Below, piece by piece: positions 13,301-24,903 of a stretch of DNA of 64,000 nucleotides. The notes below the pieces were generated by a model that saw nothing but the letters and a program-made list of their open reading frames with translations, searched no databases and was not told where the DNA came from. Made by a program: the position numbers and the translations under genes. The stretch is from positions 1 through 64,000 of the forward strand of contig JASANC010003391.1 in assembly GCA_030248135.1 (NCBI GenBank). The letters are read 5' to 3'. Origin of the DNA: Theristus sp. LFF4_11. Taxonomy: Eukaryota > Nematoda > Chromadorea > Monhysterida > Xyalidae. Position 1 is the first letter of the stretch; each line of letters begins with the position of its first letter.

Positions 13301-16300
13301 CGTGATGCGCTGTCCGCTCGCTGGCGCTCGCTCGCGCATCCGCATGATTATGAAACGTGCTGTAAACAATTGTTTTTTTCAGAAACGGAATCGCGCTTAA
13401 TGAAAGTAAACTTGTGACACGCTCGTTCTACGTCGGCGATGTTGAGAACACTGGGGCTGGCAACAATGAATCTGCTGACCAGTTGAGACAACGTGACGCT
13501 TGGGTGAGTGGTCTTTTTGTGATAGGTCTGTTCATTGGCAGTGGAGTCGGAGTGTAGTGCTTGTGGGTGGTGTTTGATGGCAAAATCCAAATAATGCCAA
13601 TTTAAAACGGCCAACAATTTCACACGCAGCCAGTTTGTCTCGTTTGATTTGCATCGCCCCAAGGCGCCGCCAACACATTGGCCGAGGTTTGTTTTCAGTC
13701 CCGCTACAGGCATGTGCTACGAGCGAGTAGCGGTCGTCGACGTTCCAGATCAACAGCACCCCGTGCACTGTGGCGCTGTGGCAGTTTGTCGAGTTCGAAG
13801 GTTTCGTTGACTTCCAATGCGTCCACGTCACCGACACGATCTCCGAGCGCTGTGGACGCGCAAATGTGCGAACGCAGTGCAGTTCGTTTACTATTCGACA
13901 CGACTTTCAAAAAGCTGTTCGCTGATTGGTTGTTGTTGTTGTTGTTGTTCGTTCGTTGTTGATAGTGTGAAATTTAGTAATTCTATTACCTGCACTTGAG
14001 TAACGATTGTTTGCCGCATGATCTTTCATCTTCACCACTTTCACTGTTCTTGTTTGCGACTGCAGCTGTTTTCGTTGTTGTGCACGTCGTTCAAATGCAG
14101 CGAATTTCTGTGCTGAATGCGGCGTTGCGTTTGCAGTGGTGAAACGAACGAAGAGCAACAAAAGCACTGGCAACAAACCAACGCAACCGATCAGACTGCC
14201 AACGGCACCATTGCTCGCTGTTAGTGCAGCTGCGTGTTCATGGTTTCATTTGAAATTGCTGGCTTTGAAAGGCTCTCTCTCGTTCGTACTGCAGTGAAAA
14301 CCACGCTGAAAATTCATTGTCCCCTTGCAGTCCTTTACAGACTTGAGGCAAGCCGAGTACAGCAAGAAAGTGAACTTCAAAAGGCCAGACTACAGGGTGT
14401 TTCAGAAGTAGTGGGTGTTTGACAGGTTATTTCTCGAGTTGTGTTGAACCATATCCTATGAAATTTTAGACAGTTGTTCAGGAAATTTTAACTTAGATTT
14501 GTGCAAAATTTCAAAGAAATCCATTCTTGTGTGATCCACTGTTTCGCTGATGTTTCAGCCAGACATAACATCCGTCTGAGCTGGTCATCATGTTTGATTG
14601 GGCTGTGCAGCCCGGGCCTTGTCGTACTGACGAGCCTGGGGGCCCGCGGTATACGCTTACCAGGCGAAACCGCAAGAAACAGTGCTTGCACGTTGTAATT
14701 CACCTGCACACGAATGACAGAGCAAAACACAAAATAATATAATTGGCAAAAAACAGATTACGCGATACCACCGGACAACAAAGGGCAACACTCAATCTAA
14801 ACATTCAAAAGAACACTATAAAATGTGTGTGGCGATAACAGCAAACAACAACGACAACATTCAACTCAATCAAATTTCTCAAAGTGTCCACCATGAGCCT
14901 CTATGCATCGCTTGCACTTATCCGTCACAGCCAAAACCGCCCCTGTCGAGCATAAAAAAGGTCTAGCACGTTCCAAAAACCGGTAAATGTAAAAAAAAAC
15001 AAAAAAAAACAATCGGATTAAAAATCTTTTTGTTTTGATGCATGCAACGATTCGGCCGCATACAAGCTGTCACGGTCAAAACCACGTTCTCGCGCATGTA
15101 CGCTGGCCTAGCATATCCCAAAGGCCGGTAAGTATGAAAAAAAACAAAAACGAACCAATTGGATTAAAACAAACATTTTGTATTCATACATGCAACGATT
15201 CGTCCGCATAGAAGCTAATGTTTCACCTGGTCCTAGACAAGAACCCCCAGTTGTGTGCTGAAATCAATGTTTTTGTGTGTTTTGCTCTGTCATTCGTGAG
15301 CAAGTGAATGAATTTCTCTGAAATTTTGCACAAATCTAAGTTGAACTTTTCTGAACAACTGTTTAAAATTTCATTGAATATGGTCCAACACAACTCGAGA
15401 AATAACGTGTCAAACACCTACCCACTACTTCTGAAACACCCTGTATATCATAATGCCGTGAAAGCATATCATAATAACGTATTTATTTGCAACGTGCGCA
15501 GGCAGTGCAGCCATCGACCACCAACGGAAATGCTACGTCAACTAAACGTCTTCTCACATTTGCTCCCGAGCGCACGATTTGTTCGTTTTGTGCCGAAGCA
15601 AACACAACAGGCGCCAATTATTGTGGTGCATGCGGTCGAAAAGTTGGCACTCTTTCGTATATTTTTGTTGTAGTGATAACTACGTGACGGTCATTAATCT
15701 TTTTTAACTATCTGAATTCGTTTTACGGCAATATAGTTTTGTACTGTTTTCTCATTCAAAAATTAATCACAAAAGATAAACTTCGGATTTTTCAAAATAC
15801 TTACCACGCCTCCTTTTTCAGTGTGCACGTGAAGCCGAAAACGTTTGTGCGCAGTGTGGTGTCGCAAACAACGAGGCAATGAAGTTCTGCACAGAATGCG
15901 GTGCCCTCTTGACAAAACATTACACGCCACAGGTCGCAAGGAAGCCTCCCACAAACAGGTGAGTGAGATACAAACCGACGTCGATTAGTTGCAACGCGTT
16001 AAGCCGTCCCCATTGTGAAATTTTCAAGGCACCACGAAGGTTAATTTGGTATTTGCAAGTTTCACTAACAAAAGCATTCCCACTCGAAAAGCTGGCGAAA
16101 AACAGAGGAGAATTGTTGTTTCATAACATGGAATCAAGAAGGCTGAAAAACTTTCAAGAATCGTCCAAGTTCAAACGTGACTTATCGCTGTGCAACAAAA
16201 GGACGTCAAAATTGTAAGCTCTAAGGGTCATGTTCGTTCTTCGTTGATGTGATCGTATAAGTTTTTGTGTTTACAAAACTTTTTTTGCTGACCGATCGAA

Positions 16301-19300
16301 AATTAGATTAGAAGCTTTGCGGTGGCATTTGGGTCGCAGAATGTATTGAACTATAGTGGGCACGGCACGGCATACACGGAAATATCATGGAAATTTTTGA
16401 TGCGACAAAAACACCCTCTTGTTGCGTTGCTTGACTCAGTTGCCATGCTGGCCGCTAACCACTGTGTCGTTGCACGGATTGCATATGTGTCTCTTATTCG
16501 GGTTAGCTTGACTGAACGTACATGTACATTAGAACATGCATTAGAAATTTTTCGGTTTTGGCGTATGATCAGCACATGAAAACGGACGCCTAAAAGCTTG
16601 GCAAACAACATTGCTAAAGAACTTCAATTTTAAAAACTAGGCAGCGGTCGCTGGTGGGGAAAAAATATCAATAAACATGGGAACGTGTGTGCAAGCAAAG
16701 TGAAAATGGAAAACAATACTAATGTATGTGCTTGGCATTTGTGGCGTATGTTTCCTGCAGATAATGAGAGCGCACTGAGTTTATTGCTGGGCACGATTTT
16801 TCAAAGTTTCTTTCTTGCTCGCAGTTTTACTTGCTTGGCTTTTTTTAAAACGCATCATTTCATGTTGCACAATACAAGAAATGAAGTGAAAATAATTGCC
16901 ACGGAGGTGTAACACAACCAAAAAATGACGGGCCGTGACGACGCCGACAGCCCGCTGTTGCCGTTCGTCCCCAAAATTGACGATCACGCGCCAATACTAG
17001 ATACCACGGGAAAGGACCTGTTCAGTAAAGTAACTCAAAACAAGCAGATTTCAATGCGGAACTCCAGCAGAATAGAGAACAGCACTGCATGCTATGCCAT
17101 TCTAAACTACACAACTCACAACAACACCAGCAGCAACACCACGAACAATTCGACATCGACATGCATTTCCTCTGGCAGCTCTTGCTCATCAAGCAGCTCA
17201 TACGACAATCAAAGCAGACAGCCACCTCAGTATCGTGCAACTCTGCTCACTGCGCAAGATGATGCCAAGAAGACTACACCGAAAACGCAACAGACTTATG
17301 ATAGTTGGGACGAAAATTATCCATCGATGAAGAAACAAAACACAAAGACCATGTCGAATCACCGCCGTTCAGCCGATCAACAAAAGGCGTCTGCAACCAC
17401 GATCAACATTGAAGTGCCCATGATGAACAGGGAGGGGGCTGGTTTAAGAATAATAACACTACCATTGGCTTCTTCAGCTACAATGCTACATTGTAGTTGT
17501 GAGGGGAAAAAAGTTGGCATTAGCAAGCGTCGAAAATGTCATACTGTTCATTTCTTGTCCTGTGCTTTCGTAACAGCTAAAGGGACGTGTGCTTTTTCTT
17601 AAGCCTAGCCCCCAGAATCAACTACGAACCTGATGAAGCCGCAGTTATCGCGTTGAGCGACTTAGCAGTAAAAGAACAGGAGCGATTGAGCTGTGCTACA
17701 TGTTGCAGTCGTTGCTGTTGGCTGCCACTTGGTACAGTCATTTGCGAACTTGGCACACTTTTGTCGTTTGTGCTGTGCATGATTTGGGTTATTCTGAAAG
17801 ATGGGCATGCTGGTTTGTCAAGTACAGGCAGTAAGTCAAGGCAGGCTTGGCAACTACTGGTGTTTTGCGAGTGCAACACTCGACAATGCGAGTGCAATGT
17901 GTTTCGTGCAAACGACTTACGTTTCTAGGGGCAGAGCTCGCAGACGATAACTGTTGCTGTAATGTCAGCTCAAATGGCGGTGGAACTTTTGATCGAGACG
18001 TCTCACTCTCACATTTCCCTTACAATTCGTTTGCGCTGCCATTTTGCGGTATCTGCCGGTTGACCCCACGTACTCTGATGTTCTTCGCTTGCGAAACGCT
18101 GCTCATGATATTCATCTCGGTCTTGGCGGTGATTTACGTGCTCGTGTTTGTCAGGTGAATCGTCCACTTTTGAATCTGACACACGCTGATTGGTTGCTTG
18201 CGCCTTAATTGATCTGAATCTTCATATCAACACAATCAGCGAGTATGAAACAGGGTACAAGAGGCAATTTTAGCTCGCCCCAAGTGTTCAGTTGCAGTCG
18301 CTTGGTTCGGTGCGTCTCGTACAAATTGAGTGACGCAAAATATTGCGCACTACTGGTTTATTATTTTGTACCCGCATGTGCCGTGCCGTGCAAACTCAGG
18401 TTAAGACCAGGCAACCGGTTCTTGGATAGCACCAAAAAACCTTGTCTATAATTGCTTCAGTTTCGCCAACGAGGTGCAACAGCCACTGGCAGCGAAATCC
18501 ATCGGAACAACCATTCTACTCGGCGATACTGTTAGTAAACGTCTCTCAGCGTCTGTCCATGATTAGCTGCATTGTAGTTTTTAAAACTATGATTTTCTCC
18601 AAATGTGACGTAAAACGCCAATGCAGAAATACAAAGTTGATGAAACCGACGGCGAGCACCTGAGGAATTCGTCGTCGAAAATAGAAAAAATGCTCGACAA
18701 ACAAAAAGGAACGGTGAAACCGGTCGCTGTTGTTGATGCTCTCGGGCAGAATGGAGAAATAAGTGCTGGTGGAGGTGAGCTTTGCGGGATCGTCCGGGTC
18801 AGAGGCGCCAGGGTATGCGGGGGTTCAATGTTCGGCCGTTTGGGACACGACCATACAGTTTGTGGCTAGCGGACAGAATATTTTGAATTTGAATTTTCAA
18901 AGTACGCAAAATAGTAGCGACATTTCTGCAGGCTACTGGCGACAGCAACTGGCCCACATTTCTGACCATCTAAAGAATTTCACGCAAGCGAGCCGTGACC
19001 TGCAACAACGCATCGCCGCTCGTCGCATCGGCAGGGTATTACCCAACAGCGCTTGAAAGTTTCATGAATTTCAGTGAAATTAACAGCCTCAATTGTTTGT
19101 AGGTTGTTGTTGCGTGTGATGCATTTGTTATTACAGATCCAAGACGTTTACATTGACGTCTACGAAGAGGAGGGCATTTATACGTTGACGATAGATTTCG
19201 ACTTGGTCGTCGACAAAAGAAAGGTTGAATAAAGCAATATTGTGTAATATTACTGATCTAGCTTTAGATATTTTTAAAATTGACATTTTAAAAATAAGGT

Positions 19301-22300
19301 GTCATCAAATTTACTGAAGCGGCATTCATGAAACAGTATTTAGTGACGCGTAAATGTAGCGGTGTTAAAACATAGCTACGTGGTCATTAAATACTGGTTC
19401 CTGAATGCCCCTTAATGGTGCAATTGTTCAGTGTTCTTGTCTGAATGACCATGCACTGACTATTTATGACTACTATTGACTGGCACTCCTCGGGTGTCAG
19501 CTGCATCGCATGTATCGCATGTATGTATGCTGGCTTAAAGAATTCGTCATTGTTTTCGAAAAACGATTTCCGAATGTAAAAAACCATGTGCAGCAGCATT
19601 CAGACTGAGAACAGCAACAGCGGAGCGCATCACGTGAACGACGCGAAGCACAGGCCATCGGCGTCGTCATCGTCACGCCAGCAGGCCCGTCAACGAGCGA
19701 GACAGCGACAACTGACGCCTGGCCTCGCACGACAATCGCGGTCACCCACAACCGTTGATCATGGTTAGACACGTGTGCATGTAGAACAATTGGCTCGTGG
19801 AAAATTTGTTCTCGGGTGTAAAATGTTTGCGTCACCACTCACCGCTCACCAATCACCGCATGTGGTTGCAGGTCAAATGATCAATTCACGTTTTTCGATT
19901 GCGCAATGCGACAATGAGCGTTGGTTGTTTTTCAGCATCGTCCAGCCGTTCAACGCGCTCGTTACGATTTACGCGGTCCACGTCAAACGCAAGTTTCAAC
20001 AAACCAACAAGACGTTCTCAATCGTCGCAGTCATCTCTCTCGGCCAATTTTGAACGCTCCGGTCGTCTGCTTTCTGACGCTTCGCAAGAGCTGCTGAAGG
20101 AGCTGCAGATGCCTGACAAAGACGTTGAGGCGGTACAGAAGGCCATCAATGTTTGTTAAGGTTTCTTTTGTTTTACACAACGCATTTTGGTTTTTTGGGT
20201 GTTTAAAAGTTTGGTTTTTTTTCATTATTTACAAACTGTTAGTGTTGTAAACTGCGAAAACTACGTGATGTCTCCTTTCTTCACTTTCTGACAGGACGGT
20301 GCAGATGCAAATTGTCGTCACACGGATGGCACGCCAGCCATTGGTGTCGCCGTGCGTTGCGGCTTTTTAGACGCCGTGAAACTTCTCACTGAAACAAACG
20401 CTGATTTGAATGCTCGTTTCGGCCCGTGAGAGCTTTTTTCTTGTTGTTTTTTTTTGCTCAGGCATCTTTAGCGTGCATGCTGACGTTGTCTTCAGTCGAA
20501 AAAATGATTTGCTCTGCGTTAAGAGACCGTCCGGAATTAGGAGGAACATTTTGGTAATACTCTGCCCCTAGCCGAAAATCGATTTCGCTCAAATTTGGTA
20601 TGGAGGTACCCTTAGGTCCAACTAAGAAAAAACCGGCCCGCTTTTGGAATGAGACCCTTGTGGTGTGGCGCTAGAGGTCTCCAAAGTAGGGTATTTCGTC
20701 GAAAAACGTCATTTTTGGCGTTTTGAAAAAAAAGGTCTTTTAAGGCAACACAGAAGCGTTATCGAATATTGGTGTTAATATGAAAAATGTATTATTTTGC
20801 AAGGGCTTTCATGTGTTGCATTTAGTTTTTCAAAAAACATAAACTTTTATTTTGGTATAAACAAAAAACCTAAAAAATAAATTTCAAAAATTTCACTTTT
20901 TGGCTTTATTGCGTTGGCGTTTAGTCCGACCCAAAAATTCTCTCCGCTATCTTTTTCGCAATAAAAAATTGGTCTAGAAAACGTTTTAACGAGATGCAAA
21001 CCGTTTACTCTTTTGAGGTTTTTTTTTGTTGCAAGGTTGGTTGAGAAATTTTTTTTGCTAGTATAAGCTTTTATTGCTTTATTAAGTTTGTCTAAAAAAC
21101 GTTTTAACCAATGTGATCTGTGCCATATATACGTAGTTTTGAACGCTCTTTCACGTGGTTTAATTTGTTTTAAAAATATTAAACTATATGTTTGGTGCAA
21201 ACACAAAATTGCTGCAAACCCCAGAATTTTTGGTGTACCATGAAGAAGTTCATGGTTTCTGCAGTCACAACGTTTTTACTTATCGTAGTTTTCTTTGCAT
21301 CATCATTTTCATTGTAAAAACTGGTTTAGAAAACATTTTAGCAAGATGCAAACCGTTCCCATTTTTGTTTGTTTTTTTTCGTTACAATGTTGGTTGAGAA
21401 ATTTTTATTTTTGCTAGTTAAGCTTTTATTGGTTCATAAAGTTCATTTAAAAACGTTTAAACCAATGTGATCTGTTCCATACATACGTAATTTTGAACGC
21501 TCTTTCACGTGGTTTAAATTGTTTTGATAAATTTCAGACTATATGTTCGGTGCAAACACAAAATTGTGTCAAATCCCAGACCTTTTGGTGTAAATGAAGA
21601 AGTTCTTGGTTTCTGCAATCAAAACGTTTTACCTTATCGTTTTTTCTTTACACCATCGTTTTCACCGTAAAAAACTAGTTTAGAAAACATTTTAACAAGA
21701 TGCAAACCGTTCCGTTTTTTAAGGTCTTTCGTTATAAGGTTGGTTGAGAACTTTTGATTTTTCCTAGCATAAGCTTTTGTTGCTTCGTTAAGTCTATTTG
21801 AAAACGTTTTAACCAACGTGATCTGAACCATATATACGTAATTTTGAACGCTCTTTTATGTGGTTTAGTTTGTTTAAAAAATATTAAACTATATGTTTGG
21901 TGCAAATACAAAATTGCTTAAAATCCCAGACTGTTGGTGTACCATGAAGAAATTGATGAACTCTGCAGTCGCAACGTTTTAACTAACCGTGATTTTCGTT
22001 AAACCATCATTTTAACCGTACAAAACTGGTCTAGAAACACTGTTGATAACCAACAAAGAAACACCTGCTGTTTCCATATTCTTTCACGAGGTTGTATAAA
22101 CATTATTTAAAAATTTCTTTTATATGTTTGGTGCAAGCAAAAACTTATAAGATTTCATCTGTGACGTCTCTAAGCAAAAAAACAGTTGTTCCGAAAAACT
22201 TAAATATTCATTATTAGTCACTTCCCTAGCCGGTGTCTTTTGATCGTTAAGAACTTCCAGAGGCTTTATTATATCAGCCGCGTCGCGTTCGTTTTGCTTT

Positions 22301-24903
22301 CGACGAGCACGGTCCAACACCTCCTGCTGTTGCTGCCTCCGCTGTTGTTCTTCGGCCGCGGCTCTACGATGGCGTTCAGCCGCGTCGCGTTCATTTTGCT
22401 CTCGACGAGCACGATCGCACATCTCCTGCTGCCATCATCGTTGTTGTTCGTCGGCTCGTTGGCGTGCAGGACAATACAGGTCTTCGGCCTCTGCTCCTTG
22501 GCGTGCCGGACGATACGGGTCCTCGGCCTCCGCTCGTTGGCGTGCAAGACGATACAGGTCTTCGGCCTCTGCTTGTTGGCGTGCAGGACGATACAGGTCC
22601 TCGTCCACTGCTCCTTGGCGTGCAGGACGATGCAGAACCTCCGCTTTTCATATTCAGCAAACGATGGTTTTGTGTGGTGAATCTTAGCGGAATGTATAAT
22701 AATCCTGTTATCAAATTGCACAGCAATTTAGTTGTTATGTTCAGTTATTACAGCATTTTTGGTACCGATCACGTTTTTGTGATGATTCGTTATTTCGTTA
22801 TGATTGCCAAAAAGAGGGGAAGCTCTTTGGCAATTGGCAATGGAAACAACAGGTGTTTCTTTGTTGGTTATCAACAGTGTTTCTAGACCAGTTTTGTACG
22901 GTTAAAATGATGGTTTAAAGAAAATCACGGTTAGTTAAAACGTTGCGACTGCAGAGTTCATGAATTTCTTCATGGTACACCAACAGTCTGGGATTTTAAG
23001 CAATTTTGTATTTGCACCAAACATATAGTTTAATATTTTTTAAACAAACTAAACCACATGAAAGAGCGTTCAAAATTACGTATATATGGTTTAGATCACG
23101 TTGGTTAAAACGTTTTCAAATAGACTTAACGAAGCAACAAAAGCTTATGCTAGGAAAAATCAAAAGTTCTCAACCAACCTTATAACGAAAGACCTTAAAA
23201 ACGGAACGGTTTGTATCTCGTTAAAATGTTTTCTAGACCAGTTTTTTACGGTGAAAACGATGGTGTAAAGAAAAAACGATAAGGTAAAACGTTTTGATTG
23301 CAGAAACCAAGAACTTCTTCATTTACACCAAAAGGTCTGGGATTTGACACAATTTTGTGTTTGCACCGAACATATAGTCTGAAATTTATCAAAACAATTT
23401 AAACCACGTGAAAGAGCGTTTAAAATTACGTATGTATGGAACAGATCACATTGGTTTAAACGTTTTTAAATGAACTTTATGAACCAATAAAAGCTTAACT
23501 AGCAAAAATAAAAATTTCTCAACCAACATTGTAACGAAAAAAAACAAAAATGGGAACGGTTTGCATCTTGCTAAAATGTTTTCTAAACCAGTTTTTTACA
23601 ATGAAAATGATGGTGCAAAGAAAACTACGATAAGTAAAAACGTTGTGACTGCAGAAACCATGAACTTCTTCATGGTACACCAAAAATTCTGGGGTTTGAA
23701 GCAATTTTGTGTTTGCACCAAACATATAGTTTAATATTTTTCAAAACAAATTAAACCACGTGAAAGAGCGTTCAAAACTACGTATATATGGCACAGATCA
23801 CATTGGTTAAAACGTTTTTTAGATAAACTTAATAAAGCAATAGGAGCTTATACTAGCAAAAAAAATTTCTCAACCAACCTTGCAACGAAAAAAAACCTCA
23901 AAAGAGTGAACGATTTGCATCTCGTTAAAACGTTTTCTAGACCAATTTTTTATTGCGAAAAAGATAGCGGAGAGAATTTTTGGGTCGGACTAAACGCCGA
24001 CGCAATAAAGACAAAAAGTGAAATTTTTGAAATTTATTTTTTAGGTTGTTTGTTTATACCAAAATAAAAGTTTATGTTTTTAAAAAAAACTAAATGCAAC
24101 ACATGAAAGCCCTTGCAAAATACTACATTTTTCATATTAACACCAATATTCGATAACGCTTCTGTGTTGCCTTAAAAGACCTTTTTTTCAAAACGCCAAA
24201 AATGACGTTTTTCGACGAAATACCCTACTTTGGAGACCTCTAGCGCCACACCACAAGGGTCTCATTCCAAAAGCGGGCCGGTTTTTTCTTAGTTGGACCT
24301 AAGGGTACCTCCATACCAAATTTAAGCGAAATCGATTTTCGGCTAGGGGCAAAAATGTTCCACCGGTTTGCGGACGGTCTCTTAAATCTGCTGAAACTCA
24401 CGGAAACGTTGTTCAAATTTTCTTGATTTCTCTTTTGAGACAGAAACACTGCGCACTACACGAGGCCGTGCATTTGCCAGACAACGATCAATCAACAAAA
24501 ATCATTGAAACTTTGCTGCGGTAAGTACAGTACGCTCGAACGCAAGGAAATTTTCATTCGCACCGAAACTCTCATATTCAACAATATTAAAGTTTTGTAT
24601 GTTTTCCTTCGAGTATGCGAAATGTAACCAAGCATAATGTTTTTTAATGATGCGGTTGTATTGCTTTTTCCAGCTTTCAGGACGGAACCCAGAGTAAATT
24701 CGCGGCGCAGCCTACAAAAAATGCACAAAAAGAAAGTCAACTGAAAAAAGACAAACAGCGATTTCAGCGCTGGCGCAGACGCGACGGCCGAGAACACACG
24801 GGGCGAAACAGCGCAGGCCGTGGCCATTCGCTTGGGCAAGGCTGAGCACGCTGCCATGTTGGCCGCTTCCATAGGGCAATCGATTTTACAACGGAAACTG
24901 TGA
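10364..24903 (+). CDS. dzank1: Double zinc ribbon and ankyrin repeat protein 1 (DZANK1) orthologue, 17 exons
   Basis: Exons: 10364-10475, 10652-10808, 13383-13503, 13699-13865, 14066-14219, 15502-15642, 15822-15958, 18461-18530, 18627-18774, 18932-19035, 19137-19223, 19501-19520, 19594-19763, 19936-20150, 20295-20425, 24440-24520, 24768-24903. Together they give 716 aa in phase; vertebrate DZANK1 is about 750. Order: N-terminal 'SVPHIRPI' and a chitobiase-C/Fn3-associated-like sheet (about 1-110, 'IFYTIDGSSP'); a basic Ser-rich linker; zinc ribbons at about 186-205 ('CFRCC...CAECG'), 254-283 ('CSFC...CGACG') and 293-315 ('CAQCG...CTECG'); a conserved 'GYWRQQLAHISDHL' block (about 403); a Ser/Arg-rich stretch; then ankyrin repeats (about 600-700, 'DGADANC', 'CALHEA', 'AGADATAENTRGETAQ'). 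In vertebrates DZANK1 works with Ninl and dynein in vesicle transport to the ciliary base. Exon 12 and the exact start of exon 13 are the weakest parts. Confidence 0.9.
11072..11831. mobile_element. TIR element, family F, copy 1 (DZANK1 intron 2)
   Basis: Long terminal inverted repeats start 'ATATCTAAAAATGCGG' and include a TATA-like 'CATATAAAAGGAGG'. The right end is the mirror image. Other copies are at about 55270-56011, 60311-61088 and 61818-62589. An internal segment on the minus strand near 11544-11329 stays open for about 70 codons ('RRGIGERKVSFCGKGND'); two other copies keep the motif but are broken. No transposase is recognised. Confidence 0.8.
11930..12600. repeat. Satellite array, about 150-bp unit (4-5 copies)
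   Basis: Each unit contains 'ACCGATTTCGCCAATTTCC', then 'CGTCACGATTCAGT', then 'GTGATCAGCGCATTGAATTA', and a segment 'TTGTTTTTCATTTCTGGACC'. Copies begin near 11990, 12130, 12280, 12430 and 12560 with a few substitutions each. The same unit occurs in inverted orientation, in roughly twice the number, at about 53750-55160. Confidence 0.85.
12605..13060. repeat. Second satellite array, about 180-bp unit (3 copies)
   Basis: Units share 'GGAATTACCCCAGGAAAC', 'AAAATTGAAAGTGCGAACAC' and 'TTTTTACCCAAA'. It directly follows the 150-bp array. The same order is seen, inverted, at 52940-53745, where about five units are present. The block then continues to about 13370 with sequence also found at 52650-52920. 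Confidence 0.8.
14391..15445. mobile_element. TA-flanked TIR element family A, copy 1 (DZANK1 intron 5)
   Basis: It starts 'TACAGGGTGTTTCAGAAGTA' and ends with the complement at 15421-15445. TIRs extend about 130 bp inward on each side ('GTTTGACA...AACTCGAG'). No open frame of transposase size is present. Copies at 45991-46769 and 56399-57136 share the ends and internal pieces. The 5' end lies 170 bp downstream of a DZANK1 exon and is removed with the intron. Tc1/mariner-like origin inferred from TA ends. Confidence 0.85.
16925..18158 (+). CDS. Nested three-exon gene: Ser/Asn-rich N-terminus and two membrane segments
   Basis: Exons 16925-17441, 17609-17812 and 17929-18158 join in phase to 316 aa ending in TGA. 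The gene lies wholly inside DZANK1 intron 7, same strand; the flanking DZANK1 exons splice to each other in phase without it. Residues 1-170 are polar and rich in Ser, Asn, Thr and Gln. Residues about 195-215 are Cys-rich ('CATCCSRCC'), followed by membrane segment 1 ('GTLLSFVLCMIWVIL'). A Cys/Asn loop follows ('DDNCCCNVSSNGG'), then 'FCGICRLTPR' and membrane segment 2 ('LLMIFISVLAVIYVLVF') at the extreme C-terminus. The two halves resemble each other (Cys cluster, L-P/T, G/R-T, CE..TLL), which suggests an internal duplication. The CC..CC plus GT pattern recalls LAPTM4 proteins of late endosomes, but LAPTM4 has four membrane spans, so this is only a resemblance. ATG chosen as the first after stops, with an A-rich leader. 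Confidence 0.65.
20519..24385. mobile_element. TTAA-flanked 3.9-kb foldback element (DZANK1 intron 15)
   Basis: Both ends carry TTAA followed by 'GAGACCGTCCG' facing inward (20519 and 24385). The arms (20519 to about 22078, and about 22836 to 24385) are near-perfect inverted repeats of about 1.55 kb; each arm also contains three or four diverged tandem sub-repeats of about 330 bp ('AAACTATATGTTTGGTGCAAA'). The spacer holds a minus-strand coding-like segment, listed next. TTAA target sites are typical of piggyBac-type transposition (established for that superfamily). No transposase is visible. It sits between two ankyrin exons that still splice in phase. Confidence 0.85.
22250..22660 (-). pseudogene. 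Charged, repeat-rich coding fragment in the foldback spacer
   Basis: On the minus strand, 22660-22450 encodes four or five copies of a 13-residue unit ('LYRPARQRAEAED' type, 39 bp each). A TGA at 22437-22435 follows in the same frame. The frame then reopens into a coiled-coil-like stretch rich in Arg, Glu and Gln ('RARREQNERDAAERHRRAA', then 'RQQQQEVLDRARRKQNERD'). The 39-bp periodicity and the coding-like bias suggest a captured or decayed gene. I do not recognise the parent. Confidence 0.5.

Noticed and set aside
18461..18563. Exon after 18461 assigned to the nested membrane gene (would add about 33 codons)
   Set aside because: The nested gene already ends in frame with TGA at 18158, and this exon has exactly the phase needed to join DZANK1 exons 7 and 9.
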